64,000 nucleotides of DNA from Amaranthus tricolor (lineage: Eukaryota; Streptophyta; Magnoliopsida; Caryophyllales; Amaranthaceae). Positions 1 through 11,240 of this stretch are shown one piece after another (position 1 is the stretch's first letter; every line of letters starts with the position of its first letter). The notes beneath the pieces were generated by a model. That model saw only the letters and a program-made list of their open reading frames with translations. It searched no databases and was not told the DNA's origin. A program made the position numbers and the translations under genes. The stretch lies in NCBI RefSeq assembly GCF_026212465.1, contig NC_080056.1, positions 7,348,517-7,412,516 of the forward strand, written 5' to 3'.

Positions 1-631
1 TATGGTCAATGGATCGGGCTTGCGAGCTGGTCATTGACGGAGTTGAGGAACATTGTTCCCTGCTCCCTGTTTGAAGCGAATTGTCATTGAGATATTGACT
101 AGCTTCACCCGAGAGTGACATAGCCTTAGAGCTATGGATGTTCCTCTCAACTAGACTTTCTGTGCGCACATAGATCTAGGGAACTAATGTTGCTTTTAAA
201 CCTATGATATGATTTACTGTGTTTTGTTGTTTTGAATTGTTATTTCTCATTCAGTTTAATCTGACCTTCTATTGTTTCCATTTTTTTTTTAGTTTGTTTA
301 CAGATCGGAACCGGTCGGGAACGATGGATTAGCAGTGTTGGATAGCGTTCCAAGGATGTGTATTAAGCTGAGTACGTAGGAATTTGTAGATTTATTTTAG
401 AATTTTGGATAAATGTAAATTTGTGTTGGCTGTGCTAGTTATATCGAACTTGTAGAGAATTGTATGATTATCTTGTGTATTAGTTAGAAGTTGGTTTTGG
501 GATTTAGCTGAGTTAGTCACGTTGAAGAGCTTGTGACCCCTTTGCTTAAGTTTTGGAAGTGTTCAGTTTCTTGGGAAACGAACCCAGTGATGACCCTGTT
601 TACTCAGTCAACGGTACGTCGGGTTGTTACA
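1..631 (+). mobile_element. 3' part of a large LTR, cut by the window edge
   Basis: This stretch aligns nearly base for base with 16633-17266, the 3' end of the solo LTR described below, with only scattered substitutions and small indels. It ends CGGGTTGTTACA, the usual CA end of an LTR, and is followed by GTTAC, which would be the target-site duplication; the matching left side lies outside the window. Whether it is a solo LTR or the right LTR of a longer element cannot be told here. Confidence 0.85.
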
Positions 632-1437
632 GTTACACTCTTAACTACATCAAAAAAAGCAATCCTCAAAACCAAATGCAATATAACATCAGTCGTAAAC
701 AAGACTAATTAATAACCAACATGCTTTCTTACTTATTTCTAACTCAAGCAATAAGTAGCTCATTATATCATGTGCCCATTCAACCGCCCCTTTTAAATTC
801 TGTCTAGATAAGCCGCTTAATGGCTTTGGAGTAATGGAATGTAGCATTAATTGCACATTCAAGTAAAGTAAAAAAATCTTTCTCTTTTGTTCCTTTTTGT
901 TTAAATAAAATGTTTTTTCCCATCAAAATTGTTTAGCCCCATGAAAATAAATTACAACTGTACAAAGGATTAAATAAATTATTAAGAATAATTTTTTTTT
1001 TTTGTTCATACCGGGCAAGGATGAGTACGGAGTACCCCTCATATTTACAAACAGGATGCTCTTTAACACCCATATTTCCTACTCAATTACTAATCCTGGC
1101 AAAAGAGGACTGAATATAGCAGCAAAAAGGTGAAGCAATCCGCAGACTGAAGATAATTTATGATTCATTAATCCTTTTGTATCTTGTATTACCCAGATAG
1201 AGTTGAAAATTGGAATACATGCATCTAAAAAAGAATATTATATACCCACTGCTATTACTCGTGCTCCTTCAAGTATGACTTTTTAAAACTATTTACTTTT
1301 ATGTATGAGGTATTCATTTTTTCGCAAGTTTTCATTCTTCGCTACAGAAGTTAATTCTTAAGTCCATTGGCAGCAAATCAAATAAAAGGTAGAGGCATAC
1401 ATCTGCAGACATTATAACATAGGATGTTAAAGAAAAA
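632..1437. other. Intergenic, no recognised feature
   Basis: AT-rich sequence between the LTR end and the putative last exon. No coding pattern or clear repeat was seen. It probably holds the 3'UTR of the minus-strand exon next to it. Confidence 0.5.
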
Positions 1438-1614
1438 TTACTCATGATTCGGGGAAGGCAATTTACGTATAAGAAGAGTTTCATGCTTCCCGGGAATAGT
1501 TGGCACCATCTCTTGATCCTCATTCTTGTATAGATAAGTCATTTTTTCCATGGATAAAGCCCTCCTGAAATAGCGCCAAACATCATTGTGTGCTATTTCG
1601 CCTGAAAGGCATTT
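1438..1614 (-). CDS. Putative last exon of an unrecognised gene (58 residues)
   Basis: On the minus strand a pyrimidine-rich stretch ends in ACGCAG at 1615-1620, a good splice acceptor. It is followed by 58 open codons to a TAA at 1438-1440. The translation begins KCLSGEIAHNDVWRYFRRAL and ends LLIRKLPSPNHE; its composition is balanced and charged, unlike the low-complexity open frames nearby. I do not recognise the family. An RTE LINE begins about 80 bases upstream, so earlier exons would lie beyond 5220. One candidate is 5258-5308 (minus), which reads LANLEDVIKFMDSFLLP and stops at a GTGAAT donor. It may instead be an orphan exon of a dead gene. Confidence 0.4.
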   Translation of the reverse strand, partial: KCLSGEIAHNDVWRYFRRALSMEKMTYLYKNEDQEMVPTIPGKHETLLIRKLPSPNHE

Positions 1615-1680
1615 CTGCGTTATGATGGAAGAATGTCAGAATAATTTATATTATACGGTGAATAAACAATTAATGATAAT

Positions 1681-1697
1681 ACACTACTTATTGCAAT
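1681..1697. repeat. Left target-site duplication of the RTE LINE
   Basis: ACACTACTTATTGCAAT is repeated exactly at 5204-5220, just after the TGA-repeat tail of the LINE. Confidence 0.9.
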
Positions 1698-4600
1698 AAA
1701 CGATTAATGATAATACACTGTAAAGGTGAAAGCACCGTAGGCGTTACTACACCGGTAACCATCATATCGAGGTGCAGGTGATACCCCCCTTTTAACCTCT
1801 CGTATATTACACCTTTAAGTTTTCTTTGTGCATCTCTTGCTTCAGTGTTTTATTTAGCTGCTTTGCATGCTGTTTGGTGTGCTGGGGTTGGAAGATCTGT
1901 CTTTGGTTGTTTTGTGTCCTCATACCTTTCGTAAGGTCTGTTCCCCAGTGTTCTAGCTCTCTTCCATCATTTTGTTTATCTATTTTTCCTTTTAGCTATC
2001 TGTCTTCTGTGCTGTTCCATACTGGTGACCTGCTTGTAACCTTTTATATTAGCTTGTAGTAGCTGAATATAGAGCTAGGAAGACATCATGGTCACCTAAA
2101 GTCAGGTCCAAGGAGAGGGGGTCAGGGAGGGCAACGTAAGCAGGACCTAGAATTAAGAGTGGGGACTTGGAACATAGGTACCCTCGAAGCCAAGTCGTTG
2201 GAGTTGGCAAGTGAGCTTTCTAAATACAGGATCCATGTAGCATGTGTTCAAGAGACTAGGTGGAAGGGGCAAAAAGCAAAAGGTATAAAGGGATATAAGT
2301 TGTGGTATACAGGCTTGAACGGCAGATGTAACGAGGTTGGCATCTTAGTGTCGATTAATATCCTGAAGCAATTGGTTGAAGTAAGGAGGTGTAGTGATAG
2401 GATTATGTTAGTTAGGATAGTAGTAGGATAATATCCATTGTCAGTGTGTACGGACCCCAAGTTGGGCTCGATTAGCAGGTGAAGTGCGAGTTCTAAGATA
2501 ACCTAGGAGACCTCATGAGAACTATCCCGGACGATGAGAAAGTTTTTCTAGGAGGAGACTTTAACGGACACATAGGCAGAGATGCAGGCAACTTTAACTC
2601 GGCTCATGGAGGGTTTGGTTTGGGGGCAAGGAACGAGTGGGGAGAATTTACTGGAGTTTGCGCTAGCAAAAGATTTGGTCATAGCAAACTCGATCTTTAG
2701 AAAGAAAGAGGATCATTTGACCACTTATAAGAGCGGTGGCCATGCAACCTAAGTTGATTATTTCTTAGTGCGCAAGGGAGATCGGGCCTCATGCTTAAAC
2801 TGTAAGGTGGTGTTGGATACAGAGATGCCTACCCAACACAGGCTTCTAGTACTGGTTTTCAGGATGAGGAAGAAAATAACAAAAAAGAAGGTCAAGTCCA
2901 AGGGAAAGATCATGTAGGGGAGACTCAAAGGAGATAAGGTCACAACTTTGGCAAGTAAGATAAGTTTTTTGGGCTTCTCAACCAGTTAGAGGATGCGAAT
3001 GAGATGTGGGTGAACATCGCCAAAACCATAAGAAAAACCTTAGGGGTAGAGTCGGGTAAACCAAAAGTGTTCAAAGAGTCATGGTGGTGGAACGATGAGG
3101 TGGAAAAGAAGATAAAGGATAAAAACAAAAGATTTAAGGAACTTATGGTATGCACGGAAGAAGAGGATAGGATTGAAAAGAGAGTGAGCTATAAAGAAGC
3201 AAAGCGGTAATGGAGGCAAAAAACCGTGTTATGAGGACTTATACTGGAAGCTTGATACCAAAGAGAGGGAGAAGCAGATTTTTAGGTTGGCGAGGACTAA
3301 GGCCAAACAGCGGCAAGACTTAGAGGCAGTGAAATACATCAAGGATGAGGAGGGACAAGTTCTCTCGAGTCAAGAGGGGATCAAAACGAGATGGCTCTAG
3401 TACTTCTCCCAGCTGCTCAATGAGTCGAGGGGACCAAAGGAGGCGGATAATCAGTTTTTCGACGTCCAAAGACAACTGGAATATGAGCCAGCGAGGGATA
3501 TTACCACGGGAAAAGTAGGAGAAGCTCTCAAAAAGATGGGGAAATTAAAGGCAGTCAGGCCAGATAACATCCTGATTGAAGTGTGGAAGGGTTTAGGAGA
3601 GGAGGGCATCCGTTGGTTGACTAACCTTTTTAATGTTATTTTGAGGACACATAAGATGCCAGAAGAATGGAGGAATAGCATACTAGTACCTCCGTTTAAG
3701 AACAAAGGCGTTGCGCAAGTATGCGGCAACTACAGAGGTATCAAACTTCTAAGCCACACAATGAAATTGTGGGAAAGAGTGATAGAGGGGAGACTTAGAT
3801 AGGAAACAGTGATTAGAGAGCACCAATTCGATTTTATGCCAGGAAGGTCAACCACTGAGGCAATTCATGTTTTGAGGAGACTGATGAAGAAATATAGGGA
3901 GCGAAAGAAAGATCAGCATATGGTGTTCATTGACTTGGAGAAAGCGTATGATAGCATACCACAACGTGTTATCTGGGGTAGCCTCAAAGCTAGAGGAATT
4001 TCTCCAGTGTATATTGAGGTCATACGGGATATGTATAACAGCGTTTCGACTAGCATTCAAACACCGGTGGAGATAACAGAGCCGTTTTCGGTTAAAGTGG
4101 GACTACATCAGGGATCGGCTCTAAGCCCTTTCATCTTTATTGTCATAATGGAAGGGATCTCTAAATCTATTTGGGAGACGGTGCCGTGGTGCATGATATT
4201 CGCGGACGACATAGTACTGGTAGCAGACACTAGAGAGGAGGTTAGATAAAGGTTTGCGCATCAGTCGTACGAAGACCGAGTATGTACGACGTGACCTTAG
4301 CGGGACATCACCGGTAAGTGAAACAGAGGTGTCCATCGATGATACAGTAGTTAAGAGCACAACCAGGTACAAATATTTGGGATCGATCATTCAAAAGGAT
4401 GGGGAAATTGACGGGGATATAAAGCATCATATACAGGCGGGTTGGCTTAAGTGGCGAGCAGCCACCGCAGTGTTATGTGATAGGAAATTCCCAAGCAAGT
4501 TAAAAGGAAAATTCTACCGGGCGGCACTGTAAAGAAGCTTTGCTATATGGGACCGAATGTTGGCCTGTAAAGAAGATTTTCGAACATAAAATGGCAGTTA

Positions 4601-5203
4601 CAGAAATGCGTATGCTGAGGTGGATGTATAGGCACACTTTGATGGATAGAATTAGGAACCAAGAGTTCAGGGACAAACTAGGGGTAGCCCCTATATCTGG
4701 AAAAATGCGAGAGAATAGATTGAGGTCGTTTGGTCATGTGCAGAGGAAGACTTTCGATGCCCCTGTGAGGAGGGTAGAAAGCATTATAGTAGATGGTAAG
4801 AGGAGTCGAGGTAGACCAAAGAGAACTTGGGATGAGCAAATAAGAGTAGACTTGCAGGAGTTAAACCTCTCTGCGGACCTGACTAGGGATAGGAGCAGTT
4901 GAAGACGTCAATTCCACGTCTTAGATTACTGATGTCCGTCCTTTGACCTCATAGTGCCCTCAACCCCTTGCCCTTACCGTTTCCTTTCTATTTAGTTCTT
5001 TGTTTTCTTTTGTAGTGGTCCTTCTGTCTATAGGCCTTTAAGTTGTCTTACTTGTGTTTTTCGCCTCTTTTTATCTTTCTGGAGTCAGGGGACTCCTTTG
5101 GCCGCGCTCTCCTTTATGGGTATGAGTTGCCGCCGTCGTTCCCTCCCCAGACCTTGGCCTTAGCTTTCTAAGAGCGGGATATACTGGGTAGGTGATGATG
5201 ATG
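1698..5203 (+). mobile_element. RTE-clade non-LTR retrotransposon (LINE), near full length, inactive
   Basis: About 3.5 kb, flanked by a 17-bp target-site duplication and ending in the (TGA)n tail typical of RTE elements. It encodes in order an APE-type endonuclease, a reverse transcriptase and a C-terminal region, broken by stops and frameshifts. The 3'UTR (about 4903-5203) is matched by a truncated copy at 37.9-38.1 kb. The first 22 bases after the left duplication nearly repeat the 22 bases before it, so the true 5' end may lie near 1720. It sits in what may be an intron of the gene ending at 1438. Confidence 0.9.
2159..4902 (+). pseudogene. RTE LINE polyprotein: endonuclease and reverse transcriptase, broken
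   Basis: Translated pieces follow the RTE order. The endonuclease N-terminus reads VGTWNIGTLEAKS and VQETRWKGQKAK (from 2159), followed by FLGGDFNGHIG (2515-2700). The reverse transcriptase includes GNYRGIKLLSHTMKLWERV, FIDLEKAYDSIPQ, GLHQGSALSPF and the catalytic FADD box (3536-4249). The C-terminal region carries LYGTECWPVKK, EMRMLRWM and RENRLRSFGHVQR, and ends at 4902. Stops occur at about 2431, 2700, 3210, 3802 and 4249, and the reading frame shifts several times. The protein would copy its own RNA by target-primed reverse transcription; this copy cannot make it. Confidence 0.9.
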
Positions 5204-5220
5204 ACACTACTTATTGCAAT

Positions 5221-5889
5221 GCGAGAGAAAAAATCTGAAGCTACAAAAGCCATTCACAGGAAGTAGAAAAGAATCCATAAACTTAATAACATCTTCCAAA
5301 TTAGCTAATAGCTAGTATTGGTCCAATCCATCATGGATGTCCCTCTGCTATATTTGAAAACATTTTAAAACAGTTGGGGGCTAGTGGTTGGTTGGGGAAG
5401 CGCTCCTTTAACTCTCTTATGGTAACAAACTACATCTCTTGTGTATAAGCTTTCATTTGTTTAAGAATCAAACCTGTTCACTTGTGAATGCTATGTAGGA
5501 CATCAGCTTATCATACTTTTAATCCAACCTTCCTATTTCCAAAGGTTGAGTGTTACTTTTTCATACAGTATAAGCTTTCATTTTTTAAAAAATCAAACTT
5601 CACCAAATACCTATGTCCTTTTCACAAAGAAAATCTCACACATGGATTTAAAAGCAATCGAGCAAGAATCAAAGTTGACCTCGGTGAATATTTTATCTCA
5701 TCAAAATGACTGGGAAAAGGATGGACTCAACATACTGTTATTGGCAGATCCAAACACAAATGCAAAGCTAAAAGAACAAACATGCACAAAATGAAGACAC
5801 AATTCTACTATGAATATCATCAACATTTCAAATCTGATGATTGACGTTAAATGGGAACCAATAGTATGAGAAAGACATAATGATTGAGT
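5221..5889. other. Intergenic; short duplicated motif, possible minus-strand exon
   Basis: A phrase with GTATAAGCTTTCATTT followed by an A-rich stretch and TCAAAC occurs near 5441 and again near 5569. 5258-5308 on the minus strand could be an exon (see the entry at 1438). Otherwise nothing recognised. Confidence 0.4.
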
Positions 5890-5902
5890 TTAGATAGTCA
5901 TA

Positions 5903-6159
5903 CAACAACATTCCATCACCCTAATGCCATCAACTGGTTTCCACCTAGGGTGGGGTTTGATTGGGTCATATATACGCAACCTTAACCTTGTTAATAATAA
6001 AGCTAACAAAGAATTTGTTTCGGATTGACCCTTAGTAGCAAACTTCATGTCCAATTTCACATAAGTGCACATGATTTAATAAGCCATTTTACTTTAGTCC
6101 ATTATAACCTAAATCAAATAACTATAAATCTTTGACTCCGTCAAAATAAGGGACATAGC
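5903..6159 (-). mobile_element. SINE-like insertion with 13-bp target-site duplication
   Basis: TTAGATAGTCATA stands at 5890-5902 and again at 6160-6172. Read on the minus strand the insert contains GGTCAATC, TTGCGTATATATGACCC and CCACCCTAGG, then ends in a TTG-rich tail next to the duplication. These blocks resemble the 3' body of a plant SINE, from memory. I could not find convincing RNA polymerase III A and B boxes at its 5' end, so the class is inferred. Confidence 0.6.
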
Positions 6160-6354
6160 TTAGATAGTCATAGATGTGGGTAAAATCATACTGTAATTCA
6201 GTAATTCATAATGACGCTCCTGGTCTACCTAACACTTTTAGATAGAAACTAGCTTAAATAACCTAAAAATGCACGAAATATCTTAATTTAATGACTACTA
6301 TTTAATTTTTATAAATAAACTAAATTGATTTGATTCTTATGATATACTCTCAGT

Positions 6355-6440
6355 GTCCTTTAAAGTTTGCCCCTATTTGAACAAAAAAATTCTCAAATAA
6401 AATGGTCAAAAGGAGCAAACTTAAAGGGATGAAACAATAT
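6355..6440. repeat. Short MITE-like inverted repeat
   Basis: GTCCTTTAAAGTTTGC near 6354 and its near reverse complement GCAAACTTAAAGGGAT near 6415 form an imperfect hairpin of about 80 bases. Confidence 0.5.
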
Positions 6441-6652
6441 ATCTGCTATGAATATATCATTATATATTGTATCCAAATAGATTTATATTATTTTTATATA
6501 TACCATTAAGATAGATTGTTTAAAATTAATGGAAACAAATATTTATTGATATTCTTGTTGAACATTTATCTTTTTACCCTTAAGATTTTAAACAGAAAAA
6601 AATGCATGTAGTTGTGGCAAGTGTCATTAAAATATTCCCGATTAGTATAATA

Positions 6653-6909
6653 ATCCCTCCTATTCACCTTAGTGTCTCATTCCTTATTGAGTTAAGTTAT
6701 TCTAAATGTTTCATTTCTATTTTTGGTATATTAACTTTATCAATTTAACCTTACTAAACTTAACTTTTTCATAATTGTACACTTTTTAACCTCACTTTAT
6801 CCCATTTAAAATTTAAAAACACTACATTTTTCTCTTTTACATGTGGTCCCATTAGACCATCTAAAAAATGGTGAAAAGTTAAATGACACATTGGGTGAAT
6901 AAGAGGGAG
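6653..6909. mobile_element. Stowaway-like MITE
   Basis: Terminal inverted repeats ATCCCTCCTATTCACC and GGTGAATAAGAGGGAG, flanked by TA on both sides. It is 257 bp and non-coding. Confidence 0.75.
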
Positions 6910-6911
6910 TA

Positions 6912-8945
6912 GTATAGATGGAGAGGTAACTTGATGTTTATCTATTATAGCTTGTAGGTAGTGCTATCTAGCAGGGGTTTTTATCCCGTACGAAGTGAAA
7001 ATTTGATGTTATGTAATTTGTATTGAACATACTACAATTCTGTCCTAAGAGGCATAGTGAGTAAGCTTAAAAGCTTTTCTTCTTCTTCTATAACCACACT
7101 TTTTTAACATAATACTCACGATTCCCTCTACCCAAAAAGGGTTGCTAAAGGGAAACCAAACAATAGTTTTGACATGTACTTCATTTCTCCATCCTTTCCA
7201 GCTAAACTTGACTAATCACCAAAGTTTAAAGAGCTTTGAACTGTTGAGCCACTTGAAAACCTATTCCAAAGTTCAAACTTCAACATTGTCTCACTCTTTT
7301 TCATTTTCATAGGGTAATAAGCATAACCATCTACTGTTTGTACATACTATAAAAGTCACCAAGTAAAAACTATCAAAAGGTTTCCTGGGAGCTTTCAATA
7401 GTGGTGTTTATTGATTGGATTAAACTTCAAAGTTCATAAGTTGTTTTATTTTCTTTGTTCAAACTACATAGCCAGGAAGTTTAGTTTAATTGGCCAATAA
7501 TTTTAATTACTAGTACTAGGCCATTTCACTTGACTGTGCAAAAACTTCAACTCCTCAATTACCCATGAAGAATACTCATTTGTTCATTATATCACTGTGA
7601 AAATAGGACATTGGACATCATCAAATTTCAGCTATTAAAGTTAAAGAGCAACATCATGAGAAAGAAAAAAATTGAACTTCGATGGATGTAGGCAAAAGTT
7701 TAATGTAATTCAAATAAGTCATATAGATGCTCCAGTCCTATCTAAAAACTTTATAAAGCAATAGAGATAAACCATAATGTTTATCCATAGTAAGTTGTCT
7801 TGCTAGCAAAAATTTTGGTATCCTCTGACAAACCAGATACAATTTTGTTCCTCCCACGTACCGGTGTACCTTTATACATACAAAAGATTTCCCATTTCCT
7901 CTAAAAGGTTTTTGCAAGAAACTCAACAATTAATTTGAGATTAACTTCATTAATTCTTTCCACCGAGAAGACGAGATTAGTCCTCAAAACTTGAGCAATC
8001 ACCTAACTTAAAAATATTGTACCCTTTTAAATATACTCCCAAGTTCAAATTTTTAAATGTGCCGCTTTTTACCACCCTTCTTTAATCTTCACTATATAGT
8101 ATCATAGTAAAGATAAACATCTGCTATTTGTACACCGTTAAAAAAATTCTACGAAGTCAATCTATCCTAAGGTTTATTGGGTGCTTTCAATTGATGTGTT
8201 TATTGAATTTCTTGGGTGTTTGATTTCATTGATTGTATTTTGTCTCTTTTTCTAGAACTAAATAACAAAACATTTTTGTTTCAATTACCCATAAATTTCC
8301 ATTAGCTAGACGCCTAGAATTAAGCTTTTTTACTTAAGACTCTTCATCTCACTTCATCAACTCCTCGAATAACTGTCTTGAGTGCTTGTATTAGTCAACA
8401 TAACAAAAAGGACATTAAAAAATTGATACTAAACTCTTTTACCAACACAAATGGAAATCTTATAGAACAACAAAGTTTTCCAACAACCAAAACTGTGAAA
8501 TTTGTAAACAACAAAATGCTCCTAAATCTTATCAATCAATTTTAAAGTGAAGTAACCTATGAAATTGTTAATGCCATCTAATAGAAGGATCTTCCCATGC
8601 TCAAGGTTCCAAACAAATAAGCCAAAATATTTTTGATTCAAATCACATTTGTAACATAAAGTAGCCCATCAAAAACATTAAGGGTATTTGGCAAAATAGC
8701 TTGTTAGACATTTTTAGCTTTTTCAAGTTCAAATAGATATTTAGATGGTCAATTCATTTAATGTTAATGTTTGGTAAATTACATGATAAAAACAATTGTT
8801 ATGATTTTACGAATCTAACTTGCAACAAGTTGTCCCACCAGAGTATTGTCAAAGATTTAATCACCTCCTCAAATTCGTCGGTCCAATCAACTATTGTATC
8901 AGATGTTTGCCAGACACCCCTTAATAAATGACATCAATCATAATT
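6912..8945. repeat. Intergenic with an old ~800-bp degenerate duplication
   Basis: Roughly 7195-7450 and 7970-8225 read as diverged copies. Both contain an ACCAT/ACATCTRCTRTTTGTAC-like phrase, then a GGTTT...GGGWGCTTTCAAT...GTGTTTATTGA phrase in the same order. No genes were recognised. 8226-8945 shows nothing further. Confidence 0.45.
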
Positions 8946-8951
8946 TAATGT

Positions 8952-9531
8952 TGTTAGTGTTTTGGTGACTCGAACTGAGTCTAAGACATGGGAGAAGATG
9001 GATCAAAATGGCGTGTTCTAGTGACCAAACGCTAGGTCGGCATTTGGTGGAGTCTTGGGGAAGACGAGTCGTCATTTGGTGCTGATATGTTGGCTGGTTC
9101 CAGAGTGGATTTCAGAAAAAGCCAACTCAACTTTGCATTCTGATCTTTGAGTGCAATTTCCATAAGAAAACACCGAGTCAATGTTTCTTGGCCCTTGGAA
9201 AACGGTTTTCTCGATTTCCTGAGTGGTTAATGATGGGTTTTGTAACCCTAATTTCTTTCTATGGGAGGTTTGTTATGTAAACCCCTCTTGTAATTAGGGT
9301 TAAGGGGGCATAAAAAACACAAGAGAAAAAAGTGAGCTGCCATTAGAGTTTTCTTAGATTCAACTTTGTAATCTTGCAATTTAGTAGTGAAACTTTGGTT
9401 CTCGGTGTCCAAGGACGTAGCTATCACATTGATAGTGAATCACGTTAAATTTTGGTGTGTTTTCTTATTTTTGTTTGAATCTTTATTTGTTTCATTGTTT
9501 TGGGTTAATTGCTTCCACTGTCCGCTCAACA
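8952..9531 (+). mobile_element. Probable solo LTR of a copia-type element
   Basis: The block starts TGTTAGTGTTTTGG and ends CCGCTCAACA. It has the layout of a plant copia LTR: GC-richer U3, repeated AACCCTAAT phrases, a T-rich stretch, then TTAATTGCTTCCACTG before the CA end. No second LTR, primer-binding site or coding region flanks it. I see no clean target-site duplication, so the boundaries are approximate. Confidence 0.5.
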
Positions 9532-9659
9532 CGATATAATTATGATTAGTGATAACCTAAAACTTAAATGTAAAAAACAACAATTTACAAAAACAACATC
9601 ATTTGGAATTGAAAGCGTACTGATGAACATAAAACATTGGGGCTCAGCCACAAACATGA

Positions 9660-10035
9660 TTGTTATTGCATTCGACAGAAATGAATCAAACTGAATAATG
9701 ACAAGAAATAACAAATACCCAGATGAATATATGAAGAACAAAAAAGAAATGCAATGCAAAAGTAGAGTAGAAAGATGTATACTGTGATGGAGAGAGAAGC
9801 AGAGTAAACCAACTTGGCTTGACCATAATGCAAAAAGAGACGATCCCACTTCATCAAGTCTTTCAACAAAATCCTTTGCCAATGATGTTTGATTGGACGA
9901 GTGAAGATTGAAGAGGAATGGTGTGATCGCTCAAGGTGGGACGAATACAATTCGAACCCAGATTCCACAGAAAAAAGAGCTCAGAATTGGGGAAATTGGT
10001 TAGGTTTTGGAGGTGAGAATTGAGAGGCAAGGCTG
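9660..10035 (-). pseudogene. Possible 5' gene fragment, unrecognised
   Basis: On the minus strand this reads like a plant leader and first exon: a CT-rich leader, then an open stretch containing LLKDLMKWDRLFLHYGQAKL, followed by T-rich intron-like sequence. No downstream exons were found and the family is not recognised. It could equally be chance. Confidence 0.2.
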
Positions 10036-10700
10036 AGGGGTATAGAATGCAATTTTATTTACTTGCACTCCCTTTGGTTGTTACTCATCTTACTAAAAAG
10101 TAGTAAAAGAAATAACAGAGTAAATTTTCAGGGATTATATCATTCTTATGTAGTCATGTTAATAAAATTTAGATCATAAAAAAAGTTTAGATAGAAAAGT
10201 TATATCCGCCTATCACACACGTGTGACCAAAAAATTTTATACTTATCGAATTCAAATCTTAATATACTCATTTTAAGACTTAAAAAGCTCTTCATGCCTC
10301 AATCTTCCTCTTTAGAGACTTAATTTAATTTTAACAATCGACTTCAACCGTTAAAACGCCCATGCCAGCAATTTGTTTGTTCGTAATTTTTCACTATAAC
10401 TTAATACCACATTTTATACGATAATGCATTGAAATGAATTTTATGACAAAAATGAGATAATTGAAGGAGAACAAGTATGATCTAACTTTTCATTATCATT
10501 CCCACCATTTAATACCAACTACAAGATGAAATTATACTAATTTTTCATTACTATTGAAATTATCAAAGAGAACAAGTATGACCATTGACAATTGATTGAA
10601 ATACGAAAATTAAGGTGAGTAATTGAATTGACAATCAATTTATAATTACAACCGAAATGAAAGTGAGAAGAAAGCACATCATACCCTCAATACATTATCA
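10036..10700. other. Intergenic, no recognised feature
   Basis: AT-rich sequence between the fragment above and the MULE. A phrase like CATTACTATTGAAATTATCAAAGAGAACAAGTATGA partly repeats within 10450-10590; only this weak local duplication was seen. Confidence 0.5.
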
Positions 10701-10979
10701 AAAAAGATAGGGATATTCTACATGGTAGCAACAATTTTTTTTGCGAAAGGCCAGCGTAGCAAATCTTTAAAAAAATTCTACAAAATAGCGTTGTACTTTT
10801 AGAATTTAAGCTGTCGTAACATTATCACCTAAGAACCGTTAGATTATACGTTAAGTTGTGAAATTTCGTTTTTACCCTTGTCTTCTTTCAATCTTCTTCC
10901 ATCCGTCTTCTTTCATCCATGACCTATCCCCAAATGTTCCATCTCCAAATAGTTCTCACGTTTGACCTTTAACAACTAT

Positions 10980-11240
10980 TGTTAATAATATGCAAGCTAA
11001 GGTGCACCATAGAATATGTCGCTGCCATGCACTTGATCCGTGCTCTCCTCAAGTTTCTAATTTTTACTCATGTGCCACGTCATGCAAGGCTAACAACTTT
11101 CTGTTATGACTCCTTGTGCAGCTTCCTTTTTTGTATAAATATTGTTTTTTAGTCTTGTTATTGATACATATAGATAACATGGCAATGTAATGCATTTCAA
11201 TCTGTATGAATATTTTGAAATCCAATCTTTATTCCAAACT
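10980..11240 (+). mobile_element. 5' LTR of a copia element, truncated at its right end
   Basis: Starts TGTTAATAATATGCAAGC and aligns with the 3' LTR at 17994-18249 with about a dozen substitutions and two small indels. It lacks the last TTTATCA, where unrelated sequence begins. ACTAT precedes it (10975-10979) and follows the 3' LTR (18250-18254). Confidence 0.9.

Noticed and set aside
1826..2059. 77-residue Cys/Phe-rich frame in the LINE 5' region
   Set aside because: Low complexity and no similarity to a LINE ORF1; most likely untranslated leader.
8941..9550. AATCATAATTTA/TAATTATGATT inverted words around the solo LTR as TIRs
   Set aside because: Short AT-rich pair, probably chance; the block looks like an LTR, not a DNA transposon.
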